From the NCBI GenBank assembly GCA_964561145.1, contig CAZLNZ010000001.1, positions 124,001 through 188,000 on the forward strand: a stretch of 64,000 bases of DNA. The letters are read 5' to 3'. The position numbers and the translations under genes were made by a program. The DNA comes from RUG14300 sp964561145 (GTDB lineage Bacteria > Bacillota > Clostridia > Christensenellales > CAG-1252). Positions 62,999 to 64,000 of this stretch are shown here, piece after piece; positions within the stretch are counted from its first letter, which is position 1; each line of letters begins with the position of its first letter. The notes beneath the pieces are model-generated. The model did no database searches. It was not told the DNA's origin and saw only the letters and a program-made list of their open reading frames with translations.

Positions 62999-64000
62999 AT
63001 GCAACGTTATGTTACCGAAAAGCAACAATTGCTTGACGAAACAGGGAATATAGCCCTTCCCGGTTATTCAAATGAACTGGTTTGGGATTATAATAGAGAG
63101 AATATAAAAGCCAAAAAATCTCGTATTAAGGAATGGGATTATTATTATATTTCCGATGGGAGATATGCATTATGTCTAACCCTTGCGGATATGGGTTATG
63201 TCGGTGCTAACAGTATATCGGTTATTGATTTTGCAAAGCCTTGGCAAGCTACTAACAGTGACATATTTTTATTTCCGATGGGGAAGGTTAATATGCCAGT
63301 GACAAGCGTGATCGGAAGCTGTTCTAAGAAAGCCAAGAACAGTGAGTTTATTTTTGAGAACGACGGAACAACAAGACGTTTATCCGGCTACTATAATAAT
63401 TATGACAAGAAGGGCAACGATATTGAATTCGATATCACTATCACCGATGCACCGTTAGAGACAATGGTCATAGCCACACCCTTTGATAAGAATAAGTATT
63501 TTTATTACAACCAAAAGATCAATTGTATGACGGCAGAGGGTTGGTTCAAAATCAACAATGAAAAGACCGTTGATTTTGATAGAGAAGATACCCTTGCTAC
63601 CCTTGATTGGGGACGTGGCGTTTGGACCTACGATAATACCTGGTATTGGGGTAGCTTACAGACGACCCTTCCCGACGGAAATAAATTCGGATTCAATTTA
63701 GGTTATGGTTTCGGAAATACCGAGGCTGCAAGTGAAAATATGTTGTTCTATAACGGGACCTCTCACAAACTAGATAACGTTGATTTCGGTATCCCCGGGG
63801 ATCGAGAGGGTAAACCTCGTTATATGGACGAATGGCACTTCACCTCTTCCGATTCAAGATTAGACCTTCGTTTTGTGCCTGTAATTGATCGTTACGAACC
63901 CTTTGACCTTAAGGTTATGTGCATGATACCTCATCAAGTGTTCGGTCATTTTTACGGTACTTGCGTTCTAGATGACGGCAAGGTTATCGAGCTTAACGGA
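62999..64000 (+). CDS. DUF2804 protein, truncated by the window end
   Basis: An open frame of 334 codons from ATG 62999 to the window edge, with AAAAGGAG before the start. The sequence begins MQRYVTEKQQLLDETGNIA and includes RIKEWDYYYISDGRYALCL, DWGRGVWTYDNTWYWGSLQ and FGFNLGYGFGNTEAASENM, which I recognise as the DUF2804 family, a beta-rich protein of unknown function. The family is usually about 330-350 residues, so only a few C-terminal residues are likely missing. No signal peptide, so cytoplasmic. Confidence 0.82.
   Translation, partial: MQRYVTEKQQLLDETGNIALPGYSNELVWDYNRENIKAKKSRIKEWDYYYISDGRYALCLTLADMGYVGANSISVIDFAKPWQATNSDIFLFPMGKVNMPVTSVIGSCSKKAKNSEFIFENDGTTRRLSGYYNNYDKKGNDIEFDITITDAPLETMVIATPFDKNKYFYYNQKINCMTAEGWFKINNEKTVDFDREDTLATLDWGRGVWTYDNTWYWGSLQTTLPDGNKFGFNLGYGFGNTEAASENMLFYNGTSHKLDNVDFGIPGDREGKPRYMDEWHFTSSDSRLDLRFVPVIDRYEPFDLKVMCMIPHQVFGHFYGTCVLDDGKVIELNG

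Overview
The window looks like chromosomal DNA of a low-GC, Gram-positive, probably spore-forming member of the Bacillota (Clostridia-like). The evidence is the spore-maturation pair spmA/spmB, a SpoVB-type flippase, a long bifunctional Rel, rqcP, a dimeric-type GlyRS, a clostridial 2[4Fe-4S] ferredoxin, many lipobox lipoproteins, AGGAGG-like ribosome binding sites and TTGACA/TATAAT promoters. Several genes begin with TTG or GTG. I saw no rRNA, tRNA, insertion sequence, prophage or CRISPR array. Base composition and homology were judged by eye only.

Layout: 0.3-6.9 kb is a housekeeping run (rel, tmk, rqcP, fused ispDF, a WG-repeat-like lipoprotein, parB). At 7.0-8.2 kb is an Ldh2-type oxidoreductase. 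At 8.2-18.9 kb lies the most unusual block: a promoter, a ~200-nt structured RNA ending in a terminator, a 967-residue lipoprotein, and a 2471-residue secreted protein with an N-terminal helical region, GLUG-like, cohesin-like, dockerin-like and InlB-type repeats and a C-terminal Hint (intein-like) domain. A near-identical 42-bp sequence containing a terminator flanks the block. At 19.1-29.2 kb are glyQS, a GH3 glucosidase, yqeY, an acyl-CoA-ligase-like enzyme, a CorC/HlyC protein, a small leaderless gene and a split transketolase.

29.7-47.3 kb is a Gram-positive glycan-use locus: AraC regulator, three large lipoproteins (CBM9-like, GH43, and a 1344-residue helical/beta modular protein), an ABC sugar importer (binding protein, two permeases, a 60-residue membrane protein, an ATPase with a large insertion) and a GH2 beta-galactosidase. 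Extracellular lipoproteins would bind and trim the glycan, the importer takes up oligosaccharides, and the GH2 enzyme finishes in the cytoplasm.

48.0-64 kb holds a membrane GDPD, a MarR regulator with its HXXEE membrane target sharing an operator, a ferredoxin, an M1-like lipoprotein peptidase, a cobalamin riboswitch driving a DUF4430 lipoprotein and an ECF S component (a B12 capture and uptake unit), a hidden 53-residue membrane protein, a divergent chorismate mutase-AroE-AroK-like fusion, dusB, mazG, a SpoVB-like flippase, spmB/spmA, a methyltransferase and a truncated DUF2804 gene.

Intergenic regions carry a dispersed repeat family, all copies in the same orientation, whose three hairpin arms change sequence between copies while keeping base pairing.
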